NCBI GenBank assembly: GCA_010909165.1 | Contig: VJWM01000016.1 | Location: 186,001 to 250,000, forward strand | Direction: 5' to 3' | DNA: 64,000 bases | Source: Anthoceros angustus | Taxonomy: Eukaryota; Streptophyta; Anthocerotopsida; Anthocerotales; Anthocerotaceae | Shown here: positions 24,100-34,740 of the stretch, piece by piece | Layout: each line of letters starts with the position of its first letter | Position numbering within the stretch: position 1 is the stretch's first letter | The notes under the pieces: model-generated | Seen by the model: only the letters and a program-made list of their open reading frames with translations | Told to the model about the DNA's origin: nothing | Databases searched by the model: none | Program-made: the position numbers and the translations under genes

Positions 24100-25600
24100 C
24101 TATGTGACGTCACGATTTGTGCAACTTCTTATGTCGTCGGGGCTTCCGCCACATTCGCAGACCTCCAAAAAGACATATTTCCTCAATCGAATGATATGTT
24201 TCGCACTGCTTTTGATATGTGCGCATGCTATGATACCCTTGTTTAAGCATGCACTACGCCTAGCCCCCCGGTATACAAAACATATAGAACCACACAAATT
24301 GCGTAAAAACCTGACATGCCGAAATTATGGAAGAACAGCCCTTCATCACACCGATTTAATTAGCCACGAACCCGAGTGCAAGGCCACCATGGTATATGAC
24401 CGGACAGTGGTGCCGAGCCAAGAATGCCCAAACCGATGGATCAACACCTACAAAACTCAACAAAACCAACCCGCCTTTATTCGCTAAATAGGCTGGGATT
24501 TTTCCAAAACCCCTATTGAGGAGAAACCCTTTCAAATGTACTGCTTAAGAGAACGGTCGGGAGGCCGCCTTCTCAAGTGGAGACTTGAGGAACATCGCAG
24601 AGGGGCGAGGAGGGCGGACGGACATTGAAAGGGCTCGCAGCGAGCCGGGATGCACCGCTGACGTTGAGGAGGTGGGCGGCATGGTGCCCGGATGGAGGTA
24701 GCCGCCACGCTGGTCCTACCGAGAACAATAGAAGACGCCTGCAACCTCATCCTACAAAATGTCTCCATCACGCCAAGGTGTGAACTGGGAGTGAGGATTG
24801 TGCAGACCGCGGGCCAGCGGCCGCCGTGCCTAGGAGGTGTGTCTATGTGGGCGTGCGATTTGTGCAACTTCTTATGTCGTCGGGCTTCCGCCATACATTG
24901 AGACCTCAAGAAGACATATTTCCTCAATCGAATGATATGTTTCGCACTTTCGTTTTGATTTGCGCGCGCACAAGTTTCGCCCTTGTTTAGCACTTACGCG
25001 CGCCTAGCCCCAGGTATACAAAACATATAGAACCACACAAATTGCGAAACAACGACATGCGAAATTATGGAAGAATTGGTCCACCCCTTCATCACACCGA
25101 CAATCCACACGAGTGCAAGGCGCCACCGGTGTAAATGACGGACGGAAGTGGTGCGGGAGAATGCCGAATCCGATGGATCAACACCTACAAAACTCAACAA
25201 AACCAACCCGACGGTTTTGCGGAATAGGGTTGGGATTTTCAAAACCCCTATTGACAGGAGAAACCCTTTCAAAAGCGATGCTTAAGAGAACGGTCGGGAG
25301 GCCGCCTTCAAGTGGAGACTTTGAGGAACATCGCGGAGGGGCGGAGGAGGCGGGGCCGGACATTGAAAGGGCTCATGAGGCGGGGGATGTGCACGCGGGC
25401 GTTGAGGAGGTGGGCGGCATGGTGCCCGGATGGAGAGCACTCTGGGTCGCGAGAGCAATGAAAGGCGTGCACCTCATCCTACAAAATGTCTCCATCACGC
25501 GGCAGGGTGTGAACTGGGGAGTGAGGATTGTGCGAGGCGCTGCGGCAGTGAGGCTTTCGTGCCTAGGAGGCGGTGTGGCGGCATTGCGAGCCATGCGGTA
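24100..25600. repeat. direct duplication, two ~0.75-kb copies
   Basis: Copy 1 about 24100-24845 and copy 2 about 24846-25600. Shared phrases in order: 'gatttgtgcaacttcttatg', 'aacatatagaaccacacaaa', 'aacggtcgggaggccgcctt', and 'ctacaaaatgtctccatcac'. They differ mainly by short indels. No protein recognised. Confidence 0.85.
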
Positions 25601-25629
25601 GGAGGCCATGGAAATGAGGTCTCACCAGA

Positions 25630-26850
25630 TTCAAGTGCAATACACAATGTAACACCGATGTACATGTGGCACATGGATTGTGAGTGTATGGAACTTGGAC
25701 GGGTTGGAGTCAAGTCAGCCAGCACAACGCCTGTGAAGCTAACGGTGGGAGTCCTTTCTGCGGTCGACAAGATGTACATGTTCCACTTGAGTGCCGCGGC
25801 CATAGATGGGGCCACGCTTTTCATGTGGTCGTGGCCGGAGGACAACAAGCGGGCGGACCAATATACAAGGCGTGCGGAGGCGGTGCGGAAGTTTGGGCAC
25901 CAATTCGGTCCGATTTGTTGCGAGCACAACCTAGTTGAGGAGGACTGAACCGCGGCCACAGCCAGACAGTAGGAACTTCATTCGGGGGCCATCGGTGCAC
26001 AATCAGGTAAGGTGGATACTGGTTGTCATGGGAAGGGGATTTGCCGCATTCTGGTAGCCGAATCCGGGCTGCGCAATTTCAAGACGCCGAGGCCCTTTGC
26101 CAGACATAACGGCGTGATGGGTGGGTGGGGATGTGGGTGTGGGGCAGCGGATCGAGCACTTCTGGAGGGCGCTGAAGGAGAAGTGGGGCTTCCTGTACAA
26201 GAGGTACATGTTGGAGCTGCAGGACAGCCGTGAGTTGGATACCACGAACCCTTGGCACATACATTCCTTGCACGCATTCATGCCCACCATGAGGCCAGGA
26301 AAATGGACTTTCGTTCGGGTGTGGAACTTGCAGGTGAGGAAAATGAGGTCGGGAGGCGATGACATAGTAGGCCCACGTCGCGGAGGCCTTCCAGAGGAGG
26401 AGGCGGTTGGCCTGGTAGGGCCGCTGCCTAGGGTAGACAAGGAGGACGACAACGACTACTATGTCCCAGGACCACAGTTCGCCCGCAACGTTGCACCGGA
26501 GGTGGCACCGCTTCCTCCGATTGCATTGCTAACTGGGGTAAGTGAGCAGCGGGGCCATGGCCGTGTGTGTGCTGTGATTCTTTGGTGACGCAGGTTGTGT
26601 GCAGGACATGGAAGTGGCGAGGGACATGGCGTACGAGGCAGGCTTGAAGTGTACAAATTACCTCCCGGACATGCACGCATCAGTGGCAGCAGTGTGCTTG
26701 TATTGCAGGGGACGGGGGATCCCACTGCAGCAGATGGTGTGGGAGTGGAATGAAGACCTGTGCACACTGTGGACATGGAGAGCCCTTAACCTCTTCAGAA
26801 CACTTTTCATCGTGTACGCGGAGGCACTAATGGCAACAAGCGGGGCGTGA
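25630..26850 (+). pseudogene. DDE/integrase-core (rve-type) transposase remnant with two introns
   Basis: Reads as the C-terminal half of the eukaryotic integrase-core transposase family. 'MYMWHMDCECMEL' (about 25662-25700) fits LWHIDG-HKL with the first catalytic Asp. 'AAAIDGAT' and 'AVRKFG' follow. 'PIRSDL' then broken 'CEHNLV' (about 25898-25935) fits the second Asp region. 'FIRGPSVHNQ' ends exactly at 26006, a GTAAGG donor follows, and after an acceptor at 26147 'RIEHFWRALKEKWGFLYKRY' resumes in phase (family SVHNQRIER-W), giving the catalytic Glu. 'LDTTNPWHIHSLH' and 'PRRGGLPEE' complete the known pattern. A second in-phase intron (26538-26604, GTAAGT donor) leads to a last exon ending at 26850. 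Exon 1 carries frameshifts and a stop, so it is inactive; exons 2 and 3 are open. Upstream DNA-binding exons are not visible. Confidence 0.75.
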
Positions 26851-29690
26851 TGCAAGCGTGGGTGAGACAGTAGACATGGATAGGAAAGGTGAGGGAGTGA
26901 GGGCATCCCCGCTGGTATGAAATAAACCTAAGGGCCGGAGGGGCCACCGCGTAGCCTTACGACACAGGGGCTCCAAGGATAGCGTCCTTCATGGTGCACC
27001 CGGTCTCTCGCGCGGGCCACCACAGAGGCATGGGCATGCACATTCCGCAGTTATCTGGGCTGACGCGTGAATGTTGGAGGGAAATTGTGGAGACGCATGC
27101 CGGAAGCACCTTCATGTACAACCGCATTCCCCTTAAAGTGGTGGCAGCAGCCTCCAAAATCGACGAACCTTTGAAGTAGCTTCGCGATGCCTAAAGACAT
27201 CGAAGAAGGCGACTGTTAGGTGACAAGGCCAAGGGAGAGTGGAAAAGTGGTCCAAAATTCATGGACGGGGGAACACGGTGCACGGCGGGAAGCGGGAAGC
27301 ATGAACAGAGGGCGAAGTTCAAAATGTGGGCACAGTTACCTGGCGGAAGGGTGGGAAGCCACCACGGAGGGAAGCATCAAATATTGGACAAGTCAAAACC
27401 GTGGGAAGCGGGATCTGATTGAACCTTCAAACCTAAACCGTGAAGGCCTCCTAAAGCAAGTCCTAACAAAACCCCTGCTCCACGGTGCCTAAAGCACATG
27501 ACCACAAGGCCTAACCCCCATGATCACTGTCCTCGATGATGTAGAGGTCGTTCATCTCCTCCCACAAGACATGGTTGGCGTGCGTCTAATTCGTAGAAGA
27601 CGTTGAGATGAAATCCAGGAGGCGATAAGCGTCGAGGCCGGCCCGGCCACAGTAGTCAAGCCGTCGGAGTGAAACTTGGCCATCCATAGCTTGAAGTCCT
27701 CCAGTGACTCCGGGTGCTTGGACCGCGAGGCCTCGCAGTGATCGTTAGGACCCAATGGCCATCCATCAAAATGAGAATGCATGAAATAGTGCGCTTCCAG
27801 CTTCTGGAAGCCACTCTCGCAGTATGAAGTCCAAGTCCAGTCCAAATACCTGCGACCACATTCCCTCAGCTCGAAAAGAACTTCGAAGTCCAAGGGGTAG
27901 TTCTCTATGTGGCAGATAAGGTCGTTATGGTCCTCCGCATGCTGCAACAGCGCATCAAGCTCCTTATAGGACAAAGGATGCATTGGCTTCTTGGGGTCAT
28001 AAGACACCAAACAACTCACTCCACATATTAGGATCGGGTGAGCTCGGAGGAGACCGTGGAACCCTCCTCCCTTCGCCCGCACATGCATGGCTGCAGCTGC
28101 AGGGCCTACGGCATGTGAGGAGGAGAGGGTGGGCGGTGCACGCCATCTCGCCCAGCCTGATAAGCACGGAACAATACTGCAGTGGCATGACATGCTCATG
28201 CAAGTGGCGAGGGACATGGTAGGCGTGCTTGAAGTGTACAAATTACCTCCGGACATGTATCGCAGATCGATAGTGGTGACTGTGTTTTGTATTGTGCGAC
28301 GGGGATCCCACGCAGAGATGGTGTGGGAGTGGAATGAAGACACTGCACAGGACATGGAGAGCCCTTAACCTCTTGAACACTTTTCATGAGGTGCGCGGAG
28401 GCACTAATGGCAACAATCGGGCCGGTAGTGGACAAATGAGACATGGATAGGAAAGGTGAGGAGTGAGGGCATCCCACCGGTATGAAATAAACCCTAAGGG
28501 CCGGAGGGGCCACGCGTAGCCACACACGTGGGGTGGATAGCGGCTCATGGTGCACCCGCCCTTGTGGCCACCGGCAGGCATGGCATGGGGCATTGCTCGC
28601 AAGTTCGGCCCGACCGACGTGAATGTTGGAGGGAAATTGTGGAGACGCGGTCGGAAGCACCTTCATGTACAACCGCATTCCCCTTGAAGTGGTGGCAGCA
28701 GCCTCCAAAATCGACGAACCTTTGAAGAGTTCGCGATGCCTAAAGACATCGAAGAAGGCGTTAAAGTGACAAGGCCAAGGAGAGTGGAAAAGTCCAAAAT
28801 TCATGGACGGGAACACGGTGCAGCGGGAAGCGGGAAGCATGAGCAGGCGAAGTTCAAAATGTAGGCACATATCCGCCGAAGTGGTGAGAATACCAATGAG
28901 GGAAGCATCAAATATTGGACAAGTCAAAACCGTGGGAAGCGGGATCTGATTGAACCTTCAAACCTAAACCGTGAAGGCCTCCTAAAGCAAGTCCTAACAA
29001 AACCCCTCCCAAGTGCCTAAAGCACATGACCACAAGGCCTAACCCCATGATCACCGCCTTGATGTAGAGGTCGTTCATCTCCTCCCACAAGACATGGTTG
29101 GCGTCAATCTGTGAGAAGAAGCGCTGAGATGAAATCCGGGAGGCGATAAGCGTCGAGGCCAGGCACTGTGGAGTCAAGCTTGAGTGAAACTTGGCCATCC
29201 ATAGCTTGAAGTCCTCCGGTGACTCGGGTGCTTGGACCGCGAGGCCTCGCAGTTGATCGTTAGGACCCAATGGCCATCCATCAAAATGAGAATGCATGAA
29301 ATAGTGCGCCCACCCGGAAGGCCTCTCGCAGAAGTCCAAGTCCACCCAAATACCGCGACCACATTCCCTCAGCTCGAAAAGAACTTCGAAGTCCAAGGGG
29401 TAGTTCTCTATGTGGCAGATAAGGTCGTTATGGTCCTCCGCATGCTGCAACAGCGCATCAAGCTCCTTATAGGACAAAGGATGCATTGGCTTCTTGGGGT
29501 CATAAGACCTGTAAAACAACTCACTCCACATATTAGGATCGGGTGAGCTCGGAGGAGACCGTGGAACCCTCCTCCACTGCTGCCCCGCACATGCGTGGTG
29601 CATGGGCTCACGCATGAGGAGGAGAGGGTGGGCGGTGCACGCCATCTCGCCCACAACCGCAGAAGCTCCGGAACAATACTCAGAAGGGCA
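26600..29690. repeat. direct duplication, two ~1.5-kb copies of transposon 3' region
   Basis: Copy 1 runs about 26605-28195 and copy 2 about 28196-29690. Copy 2 starts inside the last exon of the integrase-core transposase ('gtggcgagggacatgg') and both end after 'gcggtgcacgccatctcgcc'. Long identical blocks alternate with short gaps, so the duplication is fairly recent. The minus-strand reading frame below is present in both copies. Confidence 0.85.
27552..28355 (-). pseudogene. unrecognised minus-strand frame in copy 1 of the duplication
   Basis: The coding-looking part is about 28010-27600 and begins around 'YDPKKPMHPLSYKELDALLQ', followed by acidic and aromatic residues ('CHIENYPLDFEVLFELRECG') and 'HYFMHSHFDGWPLGPN'. 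Balanced residue use and near-identity with the second copy suggest real former coding sequence. It faces the transposase gene (convergent). Family not recognised. The upstream part of the open frame is low-complexity and probably not coding. Confidence 0.4.
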
Positions 29691-29789
29691 CCAGTACCAT
29701 CCGCGTGCACCGCTTGCAAGAAAACGAGCATCAAACAAGGCATCACCATGGGCGCGAAGAAATGGGGAATGGTTGTGTGCTTGGTGCAT
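28908..29789 (-). pseudogene. unrecognised minus-strand frame in copy 2 of the duplication
   Basis: Second copy of the frame at 27552-28355. The core 'YKELDALLQHAEDHNDLICH' is unchanged at the DNA level, while flanking segments differ by small indels that change several residues between 'ECG' and 'HYFMHSHFDGWPLGPN'. Upstream it reads 'NMWSELFYRSYDPKKPMHPL', which in copy 1 is interrupted. Function unknown. Confidence 0.4.
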
Positions 29790-29809
29790 GGATGGGGCTA
29801 TTCTGTGGG

Positions 29810-30590
29810 TGCCTCCTCCCTACCGCGCCCGCCTGCCCGCCTCGCCCGCCTCGCCCGCCGCCTCCGTTGCCGCACCACCTCGCCGCCGCCGCCTCGCCCC
29901 GCGCCCGCCTGCCAGCGTCGCGTCCGTTGCCCACCGCCTTCCTCCGCCTCGCCCGCCTCGCCCGCCCGCCTCGCCCGCCTCTCCTTCCCTTGACTGCCCG
30001 CCTCGGTCCCTCACCCGAGTGAGGCCTCCGTCCCTCGGCCGCTGCAGGGCCCGCCGCCCGCCTCGATCCTCGTCTACTTTGCCGCCTGCGCCTTCCGTCC
30101 CTCGCCGCGGCCCGCCCGCCCCGCACCACCTCGCCCCGTGCCTTGCCCGGCGGCCACTTTGCCCGCCCGCCCTCGGCCCGATTGCAGGCCGCCACACCAC
30201 CTCGATCCCTTGTCTCTTTGCGCCCGCCTGCCTCGCCTCGCCCGCCTTGCTCCGCCCGCCCCACTCCGCCCGTGCCTTGCCCGGCCACTGGCGGCCGCCC
30301 GCCTTCCTCCGCCTCGCCCGGCCCGCCCCGCACCACCTCGCCCCTCCCCCTCAGCCCCGGCTGCCCGCCCTCGGCCCGCCAGGTCAAGTGGCGGTGGGCT
30401 CGCCACCGCCACTGCCTGCTGGCGCGCCCAACAGTGAAGGCGCTGGTGGCGGGCGCTGCCTGCTGCTGGACACGCCCGCCTCGCAACTCGTGCATACCGC
30501 CCGCCTCCGGACCTCGCCCCTCCGCCCGCCCCGCACCACCTCGCCCCAATCGCCCCAACCAAAATGCGTGGCGCCAAATCGGTGTTTGTC
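29810..30590. repeat. GC-rich low-complexity tract (ccgcctcgc-type)
   Basis: Imperfect repetition of 'cgcccgcctcgcccgcc' and 'cgccccgcaccacctcgccc' words. It opens long Pro/Ala/Arg frames on both strands and in all phases (the longest at 29602-30603), which is what such a repeat does by itself. I do not call a gene. Confidence 0.85.
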
Positions 30591-31097
30591 GCCCCTACCC
30601 TAAACCATGCTGCTCCAACCTCTTAGGACATGAACCCTAAAAACGGGCAGGTGGCTTGCCTATGCCACCTACCACACCCTAAAGTGGAACACTTCGCGCG
30701 CGGAAAAAAAATTTCTTCATGCGTGCACGAGAAAAAACCACAATGAGTGTGAGGAAAAAAAGTAAGTTCCCTTTCTATCTTCCGGTGACCGCGAAGTGGC
30801 CGCTTTGGTGCGTCCCATTTGGGCTACCTCATTTCGGTCGGGTTACCAAACTGGACACCAAATGTTTTGCGGAAGAAAAAAAATGTCCATCCCCTCTGTC
30901 CTCTTTGGTATGCCATACAAGCGCCCACGGCCGATGTCGTCAAGTGCGTGACATCGAGAGGGAAAAACGGCGGGAAAACTTCTTTTTGTCACCATCGAAA
31001 AAAACCCTAAAGGCTTCCTGACCAGATCGGTAATTCGGTACAGCCTTACGGAGATGACAGGACGACTATATCTGCGTTCCAAGAACTGGTAGCCTCG
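30591..31097. other. spacer downstream of the CAD gene
   Basis: Includes A-rich stretches and is where the CAD 3' untranslated region would lie. No gene recognised. Confidence 0.5.
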
Positions 31098-32446
31098 TCA
31101 CTCTTTGAGGGTGTTGGCAATGTCCACCACGAATCGGTACCGCACATCTTTATTGGCCATCCTTTGCAGCGCAGTGTTCATATCTTGAATAGGTACTGTC
31201 TCGATGAGCGGGAGCACCCCATTTTCTGCCGAGAACTCCAGCATTTCCTGGATCTCCTTAATCCCACCGCCGCCGCTGCTGGTGATGGTCTTCCTCCCTG
31301 CATCACCAACTGGCTCGGTGAGGAGCTTGCCCTGCATCAACGCTCAAATAAACGCTGCTCAAAGGTTCTGCACTGCTGGATACCGAGCAGGAGGAGGATC
31401 GGAGAGAACTTGAGCTCGTGGGGAACGCCTACTATGACTATCACGCCTCCCAGTTTGAGCAGCTTGATGTAATCGTCCAGAGGGTGGACGGTGGGGCAAG
31501 TATCGATGATGAAATCGAGGGTGTTCTGAGCGACCTAAACCGGGCGCAGAGGGGTAAAGTAAGGAAGCAAGCTTACGGTGTCTCGTCTCGTCTTAGAGTC
31601 CGGGGAGGTGTGGATCAAACCTGCATTTGCTGCGCATCGGAGGAGTTGACGAAGTGGTCTGCCCCGAGGAGGTTGATGGCCTCGTCCTTCTTACCCTCCG
31701 AGGTGCTGAAGACCGTCACCTTGAGGCCGAAGGCTTTCCCGAATTTGACAGCCAGATGGCCCAGCCCTCCGAGAGACACCACTCCCAGGTGCTTCCCGGG
31801 CTGGTTCATGCCGTACCGCATCATGGGGCTGTACACAGTGATGCCCGCGCACAGCAGCGGGGCTGCCGCATCCAGCGGCAGCTTGTCCGGGATCCGAAGC
31901 ACGTACCTGGAGCAGGCCCAAAATGTGACACGGGAAGGGTAGGAGAAGACAGGACAGGACAGGACATGGCCCGGCCCCGCGCGGCTCGGCCCGGCTCCGT
32001 GATGAGCTCACCTCTGGTGGGTGACCATCCAGGTGGAGCAGCCGCCCATGGTGATGCTGCCGTCCTGGTCATTCCGTTGTATGTCAAGACCATGCCCTTG
32101 GCGCAGTAGTTCTCCTGGTGGTTGGCGCAGCTCTCGCAGTTCCGGCAGGAGTTGGCGTAGCATCCGACGCCCACCCTGTCGCCGGGCTTGAGGTGGCTCA
32201 CGTTGGCCCCGACCTCCGTCACCAAGCCTGTGACTTCATGTCTGCAGTGCCAGGCAAGGGAATGTGGTGCGGGTGAGCGCACACACAGAGGGGAGGAGAG
32301 CGAGAGGCGGGATTGATTGATTCAGTCTTCACCCTGGCACCATGGGATATCTTGCGTGGTGGTCCTTGTTGAAGATCCAATACAGTTCGCCGTGGCACAG
32401 GCCACAATGCGTGATTTTGAAGGCCACATCGTCCGGTCCGGTGGGC
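31098..32446 (-). pseudogene. CAD: cinnamyl alcohol dehydrogenase, 5'-truncated and frameshifted
   Basis: Zinc-dependent NADP(H) alcohol dehydrogenase of the CAD branch, which reduces cinnamaldehydes in monolignol synthesis in the cytosol. Five exons fit with consistent phases: 32446-32333, 32241-32012, 31906-31621, 31525-31384, 31297-31098. Catalytic zinc ligands are visible in 'THCGLCHGEL', 'PGHE' (formed across the first splice) and '[11 protein letters not shown]'. The structural zinc set is '[15 protein letters not shown]'. The nucleotide-binding loop is '[10 protein letters not shown]' with 'FSTSEGKK' after it, the Ser expected for NADP. The C-terminus 'VRYRFVVDIANTLKE' is typical. Two defects: exon 2 needs one extra base near 32074-32083 to pass from 'TYNG' into '[15 protein letters not shown]', and the first coding exon (usually about 30 residues) is not found upstream. 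Either a recent pseudogene or, for the frameshift, a sequence error. Confidence 0.85.
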
Positions 32447-34582
32447 CTGCATAGCACGCTGCCTGTTACTCCTTAACACGGGGTATCATGTTCTAAACAA
32501 TGAGGGAAATGCGGAAGGCTGGACAACCTGCGATTGAACTTGTAAGGGGACAGATGGCCTGCCTCATCGCGGGCTGCCCACCCCAGGCAATTCCCGCTCC
32601 CCTCTCCCGCCGGGGTCTCGCCCATGCTCAAATTTTCACTTCACACTGGCTGATTTCCAACAAGACGAAATGGGAAAGCGGAAACGAGCGAATTCTCCTG
32701 CTCTTGCCATCCAAAGGAGTCATGATTTATACATGCCTGCGGCACTGGGCAGTAGCTGCCTACGCACCGTCCCTCCTGCTCCCCTGGAATTGCAGGGGAA
32801 ACATCTCGGAACATTCTTCTCCGTCAGTTAATACATAACCTACTGGACACCGATGCTATTTGTTTGGTCTGTTGACACGTTGCCAACCGTTCGTGTCACG
32901 ATGGCGAGGATTAAGCAATCCCGTGATAGGCGACGCCCCCATACCACACGGCTTGGACCAAGGGCAAATGGCCGTAACGACAAGCAAGCGACTCCCTGTG
33001 TTAGGGAAGACTAGCAGTATACGAGTGGTATACAACAAGCTATCTCTGACAATTATCCCAACTCATCCCGGCACTGCGATAAGGCCCCGTTCCTACCCCC
33101 CTACCCCACACCGTCCCGTCCCCCAACCTCTTTCTTTTCAAATACCTATGCGATCCGAAGTTTGCCTTTGACTGCCGCAAAGCCTCCAAGACTGCCAACC
33201 TGCCAAATAGCACAGCTAGCTTGCCTCTGCTTGCGTAAAAACGCCCACGCTGTGGACAGCCAGACGGGGCTCGAGGGTGACGGGCGTGGTCAGCAAACGG
33301 TCGAGGGTTATGGACATCCACTTACAGCACTGCAAGCAAAGACCATCAGAAAGGGCACAGAGGGCTCAGCGGCTCATCTTTCCCGTCTATAAGCCGGATT
33401 TAAGTCAAGCACCACACTGACTAAATGGCTCCAGAGGCTTCAAGACGTTTACTTTGTCTTGAACCTCGACAATGAGAGGCCAGGATTTACCAAGTAGTGC
33501 AACAGGATGACGAGCTCTATGCAGACTGGCGTGATTCAACTGCTGGTGACGAAACAAGTGACACTTAGCACCTCCAGCTCAATTTCATATGGCTAATGGG
33601 TGCCTGCCTCACAAACGAATCATCGAGTCAATCACCGGAACCTAGATCACCTTAACCTTTGTCCAAAGAGTTGATCACAACACACTGCACACCGGAATAA
33701 CAAAGGGCTTCAGGCATACACACCGCAGAAAGGATACCAATCCTGCCATTGGCAATGACCTTACCATAACTTCATACTACTGCTGCTGATGAACACGCCA
33801 CTGAAATGTCTTCACCAATGAACCTGCGCGTGCTGGTACCAGCACTTCAGCTACTTGACTAGGCATGTACACAGGGCAACTACATGGTACCATAAGACAC
33901 TTGAGCTGCAAGTTATCGCATTAATTTCAGGCACCAAGTTTTTCTGTACTCCTCCTTGACTTAGTCGGAGTCTGTTTCAATCCGATAGTATCGGCGATGT
34001 CGCACACTGTTGGATGCACTGCGACGCTGAGTAGGATGCACTAAACTCCTGTGAAGAGAAGTCATAGGTTCCACGCGTTGGTGAATCACGACTGGTCATT
34101 CCTAGTAAAACATTTGCTGCAACACAGAAAATGCACAAAGCACATTATAACCCAGCAAGGAATCGTCATTCAAAGGCTCCGTCTCCAACATGCTCAACCA
34201 ACCACAAGCTCTTACTGGCTACCTTTCTGTTCACACACAGATCTCAGATTAGCCACTCTTGCATTTCAGCGTAAGCATGTCTCTTCCTCACTGCTAACCC
34301 ATTTCTGGGACAGCTTTGTAATTTCCATGTTCAATCAAAAAGTTTGCCCGAACTGATGACCTACAAGCACCCCGCTACTGTACAGGAACTTGGATTTCGT
34401 AATTGTAAGTCAATGCTCACTCAGTGCTTGGTCCATCTTCACCGCCCAATACTACTGCTTTCAGACATGACCAGAAGACATATTTAAACATCCAAGATCT
34501 CACCACTGGGAATGCTCATGAACAAGGCAAAGGCCAAGAATGTCAATGGATGACAGTGACTGCCAAGAGTAACCCCTAGATA
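32447..34582. other. intergenic region between SIZ1 and CAD
   Basis: Should hold the 5' side of CAD and the 3' untranslated region of SIZ1. I looked for a CAD first exon on the minus strand to about 33.4 kb and did not find one. No other gene or repeat recognised. Confidence 0.5.
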
Positions 34583-34740
34583 TTATATACCTGTCGTTGT
34601 GAGCGTGTCCAGATGGTCTCTTGCTTGGGAGGTTGCCTCCGGAACCGGAGCAGGTGCCATTGTTCCTGGCAAAGTTGCCTCCATTGACATATCAGGACCT
34701 AGACTTAAAGAGAACCAAGAATTGTTGATCTCATCATCTT
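34583..34740 (-). other. SIZ1 C-terminal tail in a shifted frame
   Basis: A different minus-strand frame reads '[18 protein letters not shown]', like the D-W-I-S-L-R-L-G tail of plant SIZ1, then an Ala/Pro/Thr-rich stretch to a donor-like 'acag|gtatat' near 34590. It should belong to SIZ1 but sits one base out of frame from the main exon. An unrecognised intron or a one-base error would join them. Confidence 0.55.

Noticed and set aside
1-30600. CRISPR-like array
   Set aside because: Repeats here are long direct duplications or tandem units without regular short spacers, and the DNA is eukaryotic.
29602-30603. 333-codon open frame (plus) and overlapping long minus-strand frames
   Set aside because: They arise from a GC-rich Pro/Ala/Arg low-complexity repeat that is open in several phases on both strands; no domain and no start context.
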